Shown here in pieces: positions 7,399 to 15,436 of a stretch of 36,388 nt of DNA. Position numbers and translations under genes: made by a program. Origin of the DNA: Candidatus Methylomirabilota bacterium (GTDB lineage: Bacteria; Methylomirabilota; Methylomirabilia; Rokubacteriales; CSP1-6); contig DASYUQ010000015.1 in NCBI GenBank assembly GCA_036001065.1, positions 1 to 36,388 of the forward strand. Reading direction: 5' to 3'. Each line of letters begins with the position of its first letter. Position 1 is the first letter of the stretch. The notes beneath the pieces were generated by a model. It was not told the origin of the DNA. It did no database searches and worked only from the letters and a program-made list of their open reading frames with translations.

Positions 7399-8377
7399 CT
7401 TCGTCGGCTCGCCTCGGGCGGGCGGGGCCCAGCCCGCCGGCGCCCTGCGGCTGCGCACTACCCTCGGCGTGGGGCTTGAGCGCGGCGTAGACGGCCAGCA
7501 CGGTCGGCGCCGGCACGCCCAGCCGCTCGGCCAGGCGGACGGCGTGGCCGTGCAGCCCTTCTAGCTCGAGCCGTCTGCCCTGGCTCAGGTCGTGGGCCAG
7601 CGAGGAAGTCGTGTCCGGTGCCAGCGCTGCCGCCGCCTTCATGAGGCTCTCCACGGTATCGGCCGGGAGCTTGACGCCGGCGGCCGCGGCCACCGCCGCC
7701 AGCTCCTCCAGGACCGTTCGATAGAGTCGCCAGGTCTCCGGGATGGCGCGCACCACGCCGGTCGGGCAGCGCGTCAGCGCCGTGACCGCCGCCTGCGCGC
7801 AGATGAAGAGGTACTTCTCCCACAGCACCCGCCGGATCTCCGTCGACAGCTCGACGGGGATGCCGGCCTGGGCCAAGGCCTCCCGCAGCCGCTCGCAGCG
7901 CGGCGTGAGGCGACCGTCGAGCTCTCCGAACACGATGCGGCCGGCGAAGCGATGGGCGATGACGCCGGGCGCCTCGATCGCGGCGAAGACGTACGCGGCG
8001 CCGCCGAGGCCGTGGCCGGGGCCCAGCCGCGCGTCGATCTTCTCCACGTTGTCCACGCCATTCTGGAGCGACAGCACGGCCGTGCCCGGGCCGACGACGG
8101 GCTGCAGCGCTGCCAGCGCGGATTCGGTGTCGAACGATTTCACGCAGAGCAGCGCGACGTCGGCGACCGGACGGCCGTCCAGCCGCTCCACCGCCTCCGC
8201 CTTGACCGCGTACTCGCCCTCGATCGCCGAGCGGATGCGAAGACCGGAGCGACGGATCGCGTCGAGATGGGCGCCGCGGGCGACGAAGGTGACGGCCCCG
8301 CCCGCGCGCGCCAGGCGCGCGCCGAAGTAGCCGCCCACACCGCCCGAGCCCATGACGACGATACGCAGCGCGCTCAC
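7376..8377 (-). CDS. 2-dehydropantoate 2-reductase family protein (PanE/ApbA-like) with repeat-derived tail
   Basis: NADPH-dependent ketopantoate reductase family, 333 residues. N-terminal Rossmann motif VMGSGGVGGYFGARLA (residues 8-23), then ALLCVKSFDTESAL, SLQNGVDN and a C-terminal helical domain (KYLFICAQAAVTALTR) that carries the family's catalytic Lys. It may make pantoate for CoA or be a paralogue acting on another 2-oxo acid; there are no other pantothenate genes nearby. It starts with GTG at 8377. The family-like sequence ends at LKPHAEG. The last ~27 residues are encoded by a GC-rich repeat unit and then by the inner part of a MITE, which supplies the stop. The native stop appears lost. 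Confidence 0.83.
   Translation of the reverse strand: MSALRIVVMGSGGVGGYFGARLARAGGAVTFVARGAHLDAIRRSGLRIRSAIEGEYAVKAEAVERLDGRPVADVALLCVKSFDTESALAALQPVVGPGTAVLSLQNGVDNVEKIDARLGPGHGLGGAAYVFAAIEAPGVIAHRFAGRIVFGELDGRLTPRCERLREALAQAGIPVELSTEIRRVLWEKYLFICAQAAVTALTRCPTGVVRAIPETWRLYRTVLEELAAVAAAAGVKLPADTVESLMKAAAALAPDTTSSLAHDLSQGRRLELEGLHGHAVRLAERLGVPAPTVLAVYAALKPHAEGSAQPQGAGGLGPARPRRADEASAVPTC
7399..7458 (-). repeat. GC-rich intergenic repeat unit (65-bp family), single copy
   Basis: On the minus strand this reads GTGCGCAGCCGCAGGGCG, a GGGC/GCCC-rich palindromic centre, then CCGAGGCGAGCC. These are the same conserved ends as the arrays at 22250-22425, 31058-31235 and 33119-33298. One inserted base near its start shifts its frame relative to those arrays. 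It directly adjoins the MITE at 7309-7398. Confidence 0.8.
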
Positions 8378-8404
8378 AGGTTCTTCATGCTCCGGGACGC
8401 TCCG

Positions 8405-8433
8405 TTGGTTGTCAAGCGAGCATGTGGTAGAGT
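8405..8433 (+). promoter_or_regulatory. Weak sigma70-like promoter candidate for the 8446-14493 operon
   Basis: TTGGTT (8405-8410), a 17-nt spacer and TAGAGT (8428-8433) lie in the 68-bp divergent gap before the inositol monophosphatase gene. Matches to consensus are only partial (3/6 and 4/6). The predicted start would leave a very short leader before the ATG at 8446. Confidence 0.25.
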
Positions 8434-8445
8434 GCCTGCTGGATC

Positions 8446-9231
8446 ATGACGTTCCTCGAGCGGCGCGTGGCGATCGAGGCCGCGCGCACGGCCGGCCACC
8501 TGCTGCTGAACGAGCTGTCCGGGTCGCGGCGAATTTCGTACAAGGGCACACCGACCAACCTCGTGACCGAAATGGACGCGCGCGCGGAGGCCCTCATCAC
8601 CGAGCGCATCCACGCCGCGTTCGCCGCCGACGCGATTCTCGCCGAGGAAGGCGGCGCGCGGCCGGGGCAATCGGGGCGCCGGTGGATCGTCGACCCGCTC
8701 GACGGCACCACCAACTACGCCCACGGCGTCCCCCTCTTCGCGGTCTCCATCGCGCTGGAGGTCGACCGGCGGATCGCGCTGGGCGTCGTCTACGATCCGA
8801 ACCACGACGAGCTCTTCGTGGCCGAGCGCGGTGGCGGCGCGTTCCTCGGCGACGAGCGGCTGGCCGTGTCGACCACGGCGGGCCTCGGGGAGAGCCTGCT
8901 GGCGACCGGCTTCCCGTACAACATCCGCGAGACGGCCGACACCAACCTCGCCGAGTACGCCGCCTTCAGCCTTCGCGCCCGCGCCGTCCGCCGCCTGGGC
9001 TCCGCGGTCCTCTATCTGGCCTGGGTGGCGGCGGGGCGCTTCGACGGCTACTGGGAGCTGCAGGTAGGCCCCTGGGACGTCGCGGCCGGGGCGCTGCTCG
9101 TCGAGGAGGCGGGCGGGCGCGTCACCGATCTCCGGGGTGACCGCCTCGATCTGGACGCGCCGGCCATCGTCGCCAGCAACGGGCGCATCCACGACGCCAT
9201 GCTGAGCGTGCTCAAGGAGATCAGGAAATGA
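8446..9231 (+). CDS. Inositol monophosphatase family protein
   Basis: Mg2+-dependent sugar/inositol phosphatase of 261 residues. Metal-binding residues are visible: E67/E68 (LAEEGG), D83-P-L-D-G-T-T89, and the C-terminal WDVAAG (W210-D211) followed by EEAGG. The family acts on inositol-1-phosphate, fructose-1,6-bisphosphate, PAP or histidinol phosphate; the exact substrate cannot be assigned. It is the first gene of a plus-strand operon. Its TGA overlaps the ATG of the MmgE/PrpD gene (ATGA). Confidence 0.9.
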   Translation: MTFLERRVAIEAARTAGHLLLNELSGSRRISYKGTPTNLVTEMDARAEALITERIHAAFAADAILAEEGGARPGQSGRRWIVDPLDGTTNYAHGVPLFAVSIALEVDRRIALGVVYDPNHDELFVAERGGGAFLGDERLAVSTTAGLGESLLATGFPYNIRETADTNLAEYAAFSLRARAVRRLGSAVLYLAWVAAGRFDGYWELQVGPWDVAAGALLVEEAGGRVTDLRGDRLDLDAPAIVASNGRIHDAMLSVLKEIRK

Positions 9232-10634
9232 CCGCGGGGCTCGGCATGGGCGAACGATCGGCCTCTCGGCGCCTGGCCCGCTTCGCGCTCGGCCTGCGGC
9301 TCGACGAGATTCCTCCGGCCGCCGTCGAACGCGCCACGGTCCTCGTCCTCGACACGCTGGGCGGCTGCCTCGCCGCCTCCACCATGGAGTTCGGCCGGGC
9401 GGTGACGGAGACGGCGCTCCGACTCGGCGGCGGGCCGGAGAGCACGCTGGTGGGCGCCAAGGAGAGAGTCGGCGCGGCCAGCGCCGTCCTCGCCAACGGC
9501 ACGCTGGCCCACGGCCTCGACTTCGACGACACCCGGGAGGACGCGATCGTCCACACCGGATGCGTCGCGGTGCCCACCGCCCTCGCCGTGGGCGAGGCCG
9601 TCGCGGCCTCCGGCGCCGCCGTCGTCGAGGCGATCGTGGCGGCCGTCGAGGTGATGTGCCGCGTGGGGCTCGCCGTCCCCGGAAAATTTCACGCGCGCCA
9701 CTTCCATCCCACGGCGCTGACGGGCGGCTTCGCCGCGGCGGCCGCGGCCGCCCGGCTGTACGGGCTGACCGAGGACCAGCTCGTCGACGCCCTCGGCATC
9801 TGCGGCAGCCAGGCGGGCGGCATCATCGAGTACCTGGCCGACGGCGCCTGGACGAAGCGGCTCCACCCGGGCTGGGCGGCCCACGCGGGCGTCGTGGCCA
9901 CTGTCCTCGCCCGCCACGGGTTCAGCGGTCCCGCGCGGGTGCTGGAAGGCGAGCACGGCTTCTACCGCGCGTTCGCCGACGGTTGCGATACCGCTCGGCT
10001 CGAGGGCTTGCTCGGGAGCCTCGGCCAGGAGTGGGAGATCGAACGGCTCACCTTCAAGCCCTATCCCTGTGGCTCCATCGCCCATCCGTACATGGACTGC
10101 GCCCTCCGGCTTCGGCAGGAGCACCGCGTCCGGGCCGAAGAGATCGTCGAGATCCGCTGCCGGACGGCGGCGGGCCCCGTGCCCCGTCTCTGGGAGCCCC
10201 TGGCCGCCAAGCGCCGCCCGGCGAACGGCTACGCGGCCAAGTTCAGCCTCCCCTACCTGGTGGCGACGATGCTGGTCAGGGGGGAGGCCGGGTTGGCCTG
10301 TTTCACCGACGAGGCGGTCGGCGACGGCAGCGTGCTGCGGGTGGCGGAGAAGGTCGGCTACGAGGTGGACCCTACGATCGATTACCCCCGTCAGTTTTCC
10401 GGTCACGTCCTGGTGCGCCTCGCCGACGGCCGCGTGGTGGAGGCCCGCCAGGAGCATCCGCGTGGAGGCCCCGATTTTCCCTTGACGCGCGACGAGCTAG
10501 AGGCGAAATTCCGCGGCAACGCCGCCCTGGTCCTGTCGGCCGAGCGCATCGAGCGGGTGATCCGTGAAGTCGAGCGGCTGCCGCGAGCGCCGCGGCTGGA
10601 GGGGCTGGCGGCTTTACTCCGACGAGAGGATTGA
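9228..10634 (+). CDS. MmgE/PrpD family protein
   Basis: A 468-residue member of the MmgE/PrpD fold, which includes 2-methylcitrate dehydratase, cis-aconitate decarboxylase and iminodisuccinate epimerase. Recognisable blocks are VLVLDTLGG near residue 40, NGTLAHGLDFDDTR (DD near 104) and HPTALTGGFAAAAAAARL, with GAWTKRLHPGWAAHAG and KPYPCGSIAHPYMD further on. No other methylcitrate-cycle gene is present, and the gene sits between a sugar-phosphate phosphatase and an ABC importer. It may therefore isomerise or dehydrate an imported organic acid. Start by ATGA overlap with the gene before; the stop lies 2 nt before the next ATG. Confidence 0.88.
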   Translation: MTAGLGMGERSASRRLARFALGLRLDEIPPAAVERATVLVLDTLGGCLAASTMEFGRAVTETALRLGGGPESTLVGAKERVGAASAVLANGTLAHGLDFDDTREDAIVHTGCVAVPTALAVGEAVAASGAAVVEAIVAAVEVMCRVGLAVPGKFHARHFHPTALTGGFAAAAAAARLYGLTEDQLVDALGICGSQAGGIIEYLADGAWTKRLHPGWAAHAGVVATVLARHGFSGPARVLEGEHGFYRAFADGCDTARLEGLLGSLGQEWEIERLTFKPYPCGSIAHPYMDCALRLRQEHRVRAEEIVEIRCRTAAGPVPRLWEPLAAKRRPANGYAAKFSLPYLVATMLVRGEAGLACFTDEAVGDGSVLRVAEKVGYEVDPTIDYPRQFSGHVLVRLADGRVVEARQEHPRGGPDFPLTRDELEAKFRGNAALVLSAERIERVIREVERLPRAPRLEGLAALLRRED

Positions 10635-10636
10635 AC

Positions 10637-11665
10637 ATGGCACAGCGTTGGCGTCTCGCGATGACAGTTCTCGGTGTGCTGGCCTTCCTGAGCGGGGCCG
10701 CGCCGGCCCCGGCCCAGGATGTGCGCCTGGAGGCCGCCAAGAAGGAAGGCAAGGTGGTCTGGTACACCTCGCTGGTCCTCCCCAGCGCCGAGAAGGTCGC
10801 CAAACTGTTCGAGGCGGCCTACCCGGCGATCAAGGTGGAGGTCCACCGCACCGGCTCGCAGCGCATCTTGCAGAAGCTCATGCAGGAGCTCCAGGCCAAC
10901 ATCAAGAACGCGGACGTCGTCCACACCTCGGACGCCGGCCACTTCGTGCTCCTCAAGGAAAAGAAGCTCCTGATGCACTACACGCCGGCGGGCGTCGACA
11001 AGTTCCCGGCGAGCTTCAAGGACCGCGATGGCTACTACTACGGCCTGCGCGCCACGGTCAACGTCATCGCCTACAACACCAAGATCGTGTCGGCGGCGGA
11101 GGCCCCCAAGAGCTGGAAGGAGCTGCTCGACGCCAAGTGGAAGGGCAAGCTGGTCACGGCCCATCCCGGCTACAGCGGCGTCATCGCCACCCACGTGCTG
11201 GCGCTCGCGAACCACTACGGTTGGGACTACTTCAAGCAGCTCGCTCAGAACCGGGCCATGATCGTGCAGTCGGCCGCCGACCCGTCCGCCGTGGTGGCCT
11301 CCGGCGAGCGCCCGGTGGCCGTGAACGGCGGCGACTACAGCGCGTATCAGCTGAAGAAGAAGGGCAGCCCGATCGAGATCGTGTACCCCAAGGACGGCGT
11401 GCCGCTCGTCGTCTCGCCGACTGCCATCACCGTCTTCGCCCCGCATCCGAACGCGGCCAAGCTCTTCACCGACTTCACCTTCACGAAGGACGTCCAGCAG
11501 GTCATGGCCGACAGCGAGGGCCTCTACACCGGGCATCCCGAGGTGAAGTACCCCGCCGACAAGCCGAAGCTGGGCGAGCTCAAGCTGCTCCAGGTCGATC
11601 CCGAGGAGCTGGAGAAGCGCAATGAGGAGATCAAGAAGCGCTTCGTGGAGTTCTTCGGCGCCTGA
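10637..11665 (+). CDS. ABC transporter substrate-binding protein, Fe(III)/family-1 type
   Basis: Periplasmic extracellular solute-binding protein of 342 residues with a signal peptide (basic MAQRWR, hydrophobic core, APAPAQ cleavage region near residue 28). The mature part opens with AAKKEGKVVWYTS, typical of Fe(III)/FbpA- and spermidine-like binding proteins, and includes VIAYNTKIV and PKSWKELLDAKWKGK. The ATG at 10637 is preferred because GAGAGGA lies 6 nt upstream; a TTG 6 nt earlier is possible. It is followed at once by its permease and ATPase genes. The ligand could be ferric iron, an organic acid or another small solute; no Tyr cluster diagnostic of iron was established. Confidence 0.9.
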   Translation: MAQRWRLAMTVLGVLAFLSGAAPAPAQDVRLEAAKKEGKVVWYTSLVLPSAEKVAKLFEAAYPAIKVEVHRTGSQRILQKLMQELQANIKNADVVHTSDAGHFVLLKEKKLLMHYTPAGVDKFPASFKDRDGYYYGLRATVNVIAYNTKIVSAAEAPKSWKELLDAKWKGKLVTAHPGYSGVIATHVLALANHYGWDYFKQLAQNRAMIVQSAADPSAVVASGERPVAVNGGDYSAYQLKKKGSPIEIVYPKDGVPLVVSPTAITVFAPHPNAAKLFTDFTFTKDVQQVMADSEGLYTGHPEVKYPADKPKLGELKLLQVDPEELEKRNEEIKKRFVEFFGA

Positions 11666-11669
11666 CGGA

Positions 11670-13397
11670 ATGGACCCGGAGGGAACGGTGATCAGGGGCC
11701 ACGTCGCGGAGCGTTCGGGGCCGCGCATTCCGGGCCTGGACCGCTCGGTCCCGGTCTGGGTGGCCGCCGCCCTGACCCTCGTGGTGTTGATGGCGCTCCC
11801 GCTCGGTTGGATCGGCTGGGTGAGCGTCAGCAGCGAGGACGGGCCCACGCTCGCCCACTACGCCACGGTCTTCCGGGACCCGCAGCTGCAGAAGGCGCTC
11901 TGGAACACCGTCGTGATGGCGTTCTGGGTGGGCCTGGCGTCCGTCGCCATCGGGGCGCCGCTGGCCTGGCTCACGGCGCGCACCGACCTGCCCGGCAAGA
12001 CGCTGATCCGCGGGCTCATCATGGCGTCCTTCGTGACGCCGCCCTTCCTGGGCGCCTTCGCCTGGGTGATGCTGGCCGGCCCCAACGCCGGGCTGCTCAA
12101 CAGGCTCTACCGGGATCTCAGCGGCGCCGACGGCGCCCTCGTCAACATCTTCACCATGCCGGGCCTCATCTTCGTCGTAGCCATCTACACCTTTCCCTAC
12201 GTCTACATCATGGTCGCCAACACGCTCGCGCTGATCGCCTCGGATCTCGAGGAGGCGGCCGCCATCCTCGGCGCCGGCCGGCTCCGGGTGGCCGCCACGG
12301 TGACGCTGCCGATGGTGGCGCCGGCGATCCTCAGCGGGTTCATCCTCGCCGTGCTGCAGGCCCTGGCCCTGTTCGGCTCGCCCGCCATCCTCGCGCTCCC
12401 CGCCGGCTTCCACACCATCACCACGCAGATCTGGTCCTTCTTCCACTACCCGCCCAAGGTGGAGATGGCGGCGGCGTTCTCCATTCCCCTGCTCCTGGCC
12501 ACCGCGCTCCTGCTGCAGGTCCAGAAGCGCTTGCTGGGGCGGCGCGGCTACGCGTCGATCGGCGGCAAGGGCGGCCGGCGTCGGGCTATTCCTCTCGGCT
12601 TCTGGCGCTACCCGGCGCTCGGGGGGTGCCTGGCCCTGCTGGCCTGCGCGATCTTCCTGCCCTACGGGGTCCTGGCCAAGGCGGCGCTCTCGCGCGCCTG
12701 GGCCCAGCCGCTCACCTGGGACAACCTCACGCTGGCGAACTTCACCTTCACCTTCTTCGAGTACAGCGCCACGCAGTCGGCGGTGCTCAACACGCTCGAG
12801 CTCGGCGTGATGACGGCGACGGTGGGCGCCGGGCTGGCGGCGCTGCTGGCCTACGTCACCAACCGCCGGCTGATCGTCGGGCATCAGATCCTGGCCTTCC
12901 TGGCCCTGGCGCCCATCGTCATCCCCGGCGTCGTCCTGGCCGTCGGCCTCTTCATCGCCTACACGCGGCCGCCACTCCTCCTCTACGGCACGCTCTGGAT
13001 CCTCTTCGTCGCCTATGTCACCAAGGAGATGCCCGTCGGGTACTCGCAGGCCGACGCGACGTTCAAGGGCGTCCATCCGGAGCTCGAGGAGGCCGGCCGC
13101 ATCCTCGGGGCCGGCCGTCTGCGCGTGCTCGGCGAGATCACGGCGCCCCTGGCCCGCAGCGGGATCATCGCCACCTGGTGCTTCATCTTCATCGGGGTGA
13201 TCCGCGAGCTCTCGGCCTCGATCATCTTGTTCACGCCCGCGACCAAGGTGATCTCGGTCGTGATCTTCGACCTCAAGGAAGAGGGCCAGTTCGGGCCGAT
13301 CGCCGTCCTGGGCCTCTTCATGCTGGCCATGACCTTCGCCACGGTGGTGCTGATGCAGCGGGTGCTGGGGCGCGACTTCATGGGGGCGAAGGAGTAA
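11670..13397 (+). CDS. ABC transporter permease, fused two-domain Fe(III)-type
   Basis: Inner-membrane permease of about 575 residues with two homologous membrane halves, each carrying an EAA loop: LEEAAAILGAGRLRVAATVTLP near the middle of the first half and LEEAGRILGAGRLRVLGEITAP in the second. This double arrangement is typical of FbpB/AfuB-like permeases that work without a second permease subunit. The ATG at 11670 lies 4 nt after the binding-protein stop; a GTG at 11688 with GGAGGG just upstream is a credible alternative. The ATPase gene begins 10 nt after the stop. Confidence 0.92.
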   Translation: MDPEGTVIRGHVAERSGPRIPGLDRSVPVWVAAALTLVVLMALPLGWIGWVSVSSEDGPTLAHYATVFRDPQLQKALWNTVVMAFWVGLASVAIGAPLAWLTARTDLPGKTLIRGLIMASFVTPPFLGAFAWVMLAGPNAGLLNRLYRDLSGADGALVNIFTMPGLIFVVAIYTFPYVYIMVANTLALIASDLEEAAAILGAGRLRVAATVTLPMVAPAILSGFILAVLQALALFGSPAILALPAGFHTITTQIWSFFHYPPKVEMAAAFSIPLLLATALLLQVQKRLLGRRGYASIGGKGGRRRAIPLGFWRYPALGGCLALLACAIFLPYGVLAKAALSRAWAQPLTWDNLTLANFTFTFFEYSATQSAVLNTLELGVMTATVGAGLAALLAYVTNRRLIVGHQILAFLALAPIVIPGVVLAVGLFIAYTRPPLLLYGTLWILFVAYVTKEMPVGYSQADATFKGVHPELEEAGRILGAGRLRVLGEITAPLARSGIIATWCFIFIGVIRELSASIILFTPATKVISVVIFDLKEEGQFGPIAVLGLFMLAMTFATVVLMQRVLGRDFMGAKE

Positions 13398-13407
13398 GGC
13401 CGCCTCG

Positions 13408-14493
13408 ATGCCCGGAGTGATCGTCAAGGAGCTGACCAAGCGCTACGGGAAGGTCGCCGCCATCGAGGGGCTTTCCCTCGAGGTCAAGCCCCGCGAGCTG
13501 GTGGCGCTGCTCGGCCCCTCGGGATGCGGGAAGACGACGACGCTCAGGGTCGTGGCCGGATTCCTCAGGCCCGAGGCCGGCGAGATCTGGGTCGGGGACC
13601 GGTGTCTGTCCTCGCCCAGCGCCGTCGTCCCGCCGGAACGCCGCCGGATGGCGATGATCTTCCAGAGCTACGCGCTCTGGCCCCACATGACCGTCGCCCA
13701 GAACGTCGCGTACGGCCTGCGGTTCAAGAAGGAGGTGTCCCGGGCCGAGCGCGAGCGGCGGGTCCGGGAGATCCTCAAGGTCGTCCACCTCGAGGGGTTC
13801 GAGTCGCGCTACCCGGGCGAGCTGTCGGGCGGCCAGCAGCAGCGCGTGGCCGTGGCCCGGGCGCTGGTCGTCGAGCCGGAGATCCTGTTACTCGACGAAC
13901 CTCTTAGCAACCTGGATGCAAATCTCCGTGAGGAAATGCGCTTCGAGATCCGCCGGCTCCACGAGGCCTTCGGGATCACCACGCTCTACGTCACTCACGA
14001 CCAGGCGGAGGCCATGGTCATCTCCGACCGGATCGCGGTGCTTTACCGGGGACGCGTCGTCCAGATCGGAACCGCGCATCAGCTCTTCGAGCAGCCCCGC
14101 ACGCGCTTCGTCGCCGACTTCATCGGCAAGACCAACCTGATCGACGGGGTGGCCGCGGCTCCCGATCGCGTGGCCAGGGGCGGGCTCAGCCTCCGTGTGG
14201 CCTCGGCGAGCCTGAAGCCCGGCGCGGCGGTGACCGTCTCCATCCGCCCCCACGAGATCACCCTGGCCTCCGCGTCCTCACCGAGGACAGATGGCGAGGG
14301 GGTGAACGTGCTGAGAGGGACCGTTCAGCGCACGAGCTACCTCGGCGACGCCATCGACTACCAGGTGCAGGTGGACGGGAGCGATGTGGTCGTGCGCGCG
14401 GCCGGGCCGCCCCCGGCGGCCGTGCGGGCGGGTCAGGAAGTGACGCTCATCCTGCCTGCCGCCGCCTGCGTGCCCTTGACGGACAGCGACTGA
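13408..14493 (+). CDS. ABC transporter ATP-binding protein with TOBE domain
   Basis: A 361-residue importer ATPase: Walker A GPSGCGKTT (36-44), Q-loop in MIFQSYALWPHMTV, signature LSGGQQQR, Walker B ILLLDEPLSNLD, and H-loop in YVTHDQAEAM. A C-terminal regulatory TOBE-like domain follows (SIRPHEI, then RTSYLGDAIDYQV). The sequence is of the FbpC/PotA type and completes the importer begun by the two genes upstream. It is the last gene of the operon; a strong hairpin follows 12 nt after the stop. Confidence 0.93.
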   Translation: MPGVIVKELTKRYGKVAAIEGLSLEVKPRELVALLGPSGCGKTTTLRVVAGFLRPEAGEIWVGDRCLSSPSAVVPPERRRMAMIFQSYALWPHMTVAQNVAYGLRFKKEVSRAERERRVREILKVVHLEGFESRYPGELSGGQQQRVAVARALVVEPEILLLDEPLSNLDANLREEMRFEIRRLHEAFGITTLYVTHDQAEAMVISDRIAVLYRGRVVQIGTAHQLFEQPRTRFVADFIGKTNLIDGVAAAPDRVARGGLSLRVASASLKPGAAVTVSIRPHEITLASASSPRTDGEGVNVLRGTVQRTSYLGDAIDYQVQVDGSDVVVRAAGPPPAAVRAGQEVTLILPAAACVPLTDSD

Positions 14494-14505
14494 AAGAAGT
14501 GTGAG

Positions 14506-14541
14506 CCGTGGGCGAGGAGGACACCGCTTCCTCGCCCGCGG
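14506..14541. terminator. Bidirectional hairpin between convergent operons
   Basis: A 13-bp stem with one G-U pair (14506-14518 with 14529-14541, CCGTGGGCGAGGA/TCCTCGCCCGCGG) and a 10-nt loop. It sits between the end of the plus-strand ABC operon and the end of the minus-strand Pal-like gene. There is no T-run on the plus side; a few Ts follow on the minus side. Confidence 0.65.
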
Positions 14542-14556
14542 CGCAGTCAGGGGAGG

Positions 14557-15093
14557 CTACCGGCTCTTGATCCCGAAGTGGGCCCGGCGGTTCTCGGTCC
14601 AGCACTCCTCGTTCCGCGAGGTGCAGAACGGCCGCTCTTCGCCGTAGGTGATGGTCGTGATCCGGTTCTTCTGCACGCCGCGGGAGACGAGGTAGTTCAG
14701 CGCGGCGCGGGCGCGACGATCGCCGAGCGCCAGGTTGTACTCGTTGGTGCCGCGCTCGTCGGTGTGCCCCTCGATCAGAATCAACACGTCGCGGTTCGTT
14801 CTCAGCCAGTCCGCGGTCGCCTCGAGGACCTTCGCCGCATCCGGTCGGATCTCGTACCGGTCGAAATCGAAGTGGATGTCGGGGAGATTCCTGAGGGCGA
14901 CGAACTCCTTCGGCGACGGACGCGGCCCCATCCCCGTGGCATCACCGGCACCTGCCGTTTGCCTGACACCCGCCGAACCCGAGGTGCCGGCCGCCCCCGG
15001 CGTCTCCGAGGTTCCGGTAGTGGCGCAGCCGGCGAAGATGGTCGCCAGCGCCACCAGCCAGATCACGAGGTGATGACAATGACATGCCTTCAT
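14557..15093 (-). CDS. pal: Peptidoglycan-associated lipoprotein (Pal/OmpA family)
   Basis: Outer-membrane lipoprotein of 178 residues. It has a hydrophobic signal with lipobox IFAGC (Cys23), a Gly/Ala/Thr-rich linker, and an OmpA C-terminal domain (about 70-178) with IHFDFDRYEIRPDA, IEGHTDERGTNEYN and LGDRRARAALNYL. These residues bind meso-diaminopimelate of peptidoglycan. It implies a Gram-negative envelope. ATG at 15093 with AAAGGAG 5-6 nt upstream. No Tol genes are adjacent, so it could be Pal or another OmpA lipoprotein; the overall order is Pal-like. Confidence 0.85.
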   Translation of the reverse strand: MKACHCHHLVIWLVALATIFAGCATTGTSETPGAAGTSGSAGVRQTAGAGDATGMGPRPSPKEFVALRNLPDIHFDFDRYEIRPDAAKVLEATADWLRTNRDVLILIEGHTDERGTNEYNLALGDRRARAALNYLVSRGVQKNRITTITYGEERPFCTSRNEECWTENRRAHFGIKSR

Positions 15094-15436
15094 GGCTTCT
15101 CCTTTCCACTCGCGCGGGACAGTCCCTGCCCCGCCCTAGGGAGAAGCCTGCGTCGGTGCACGGATGATGCCGCAGCCTGGATGCGGCCGATCGTCTTCTA
15201 TATCAGTAGGTTACACTGCACCGAATGACGGCGCGGCTCACCCGATCTGTGACAATCCGATGCTGGCCGATGACAGACAGTCACATGAAGGCGGCGTCAG
15301 CCTGCGGCTACTTGCTCGCCGTCTCAAGCGCCGGCTCCGCCGGCGCAATCCACTGAGGTGTTCCAGAGGGGGCCGCGAGGCCGCCTCTGACTATGGATCT
15401 CGGAGGGGCCGTAACGTCCCGCCCCCTCCGACTGAG
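15094..15436. other. 343-bp gene-free region with three strong hairpins
   Basis: No credible coding sequence. Next to the pal start it holds only the ribosome site and a moderately AT-rich patch around 15195-15215 that may contain the pal promoter. From about 15328 to 15430 it is highly structured: GCGCCGGC-TCC-GCCGGCGC (15328-15346), CAGAGG-G-GGCC-GCGA-GGCC-G-CCTCTG (15364-15389), and CGGAGGGG/CCCCTCCG (15401-15408 with 15423-15430). The last hairpin lies 6 nt beyond the stop of the TPP enzyme gene and may terminate it. The other two suggest a structured RNA or an intergenic repeat. Confidence 0.6.
15401..15430 (-). terminator. Hairpin after the TPP enzyme operon
   Basis: Perfect 8-bp inverted repeat CGGAGGGG/CCCCTCCG with a 14-nt loop, starting 6 nt past the stop of the minus-strand gene ending at 15437. 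It lacks a U-tract. Confidence 0.45.
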
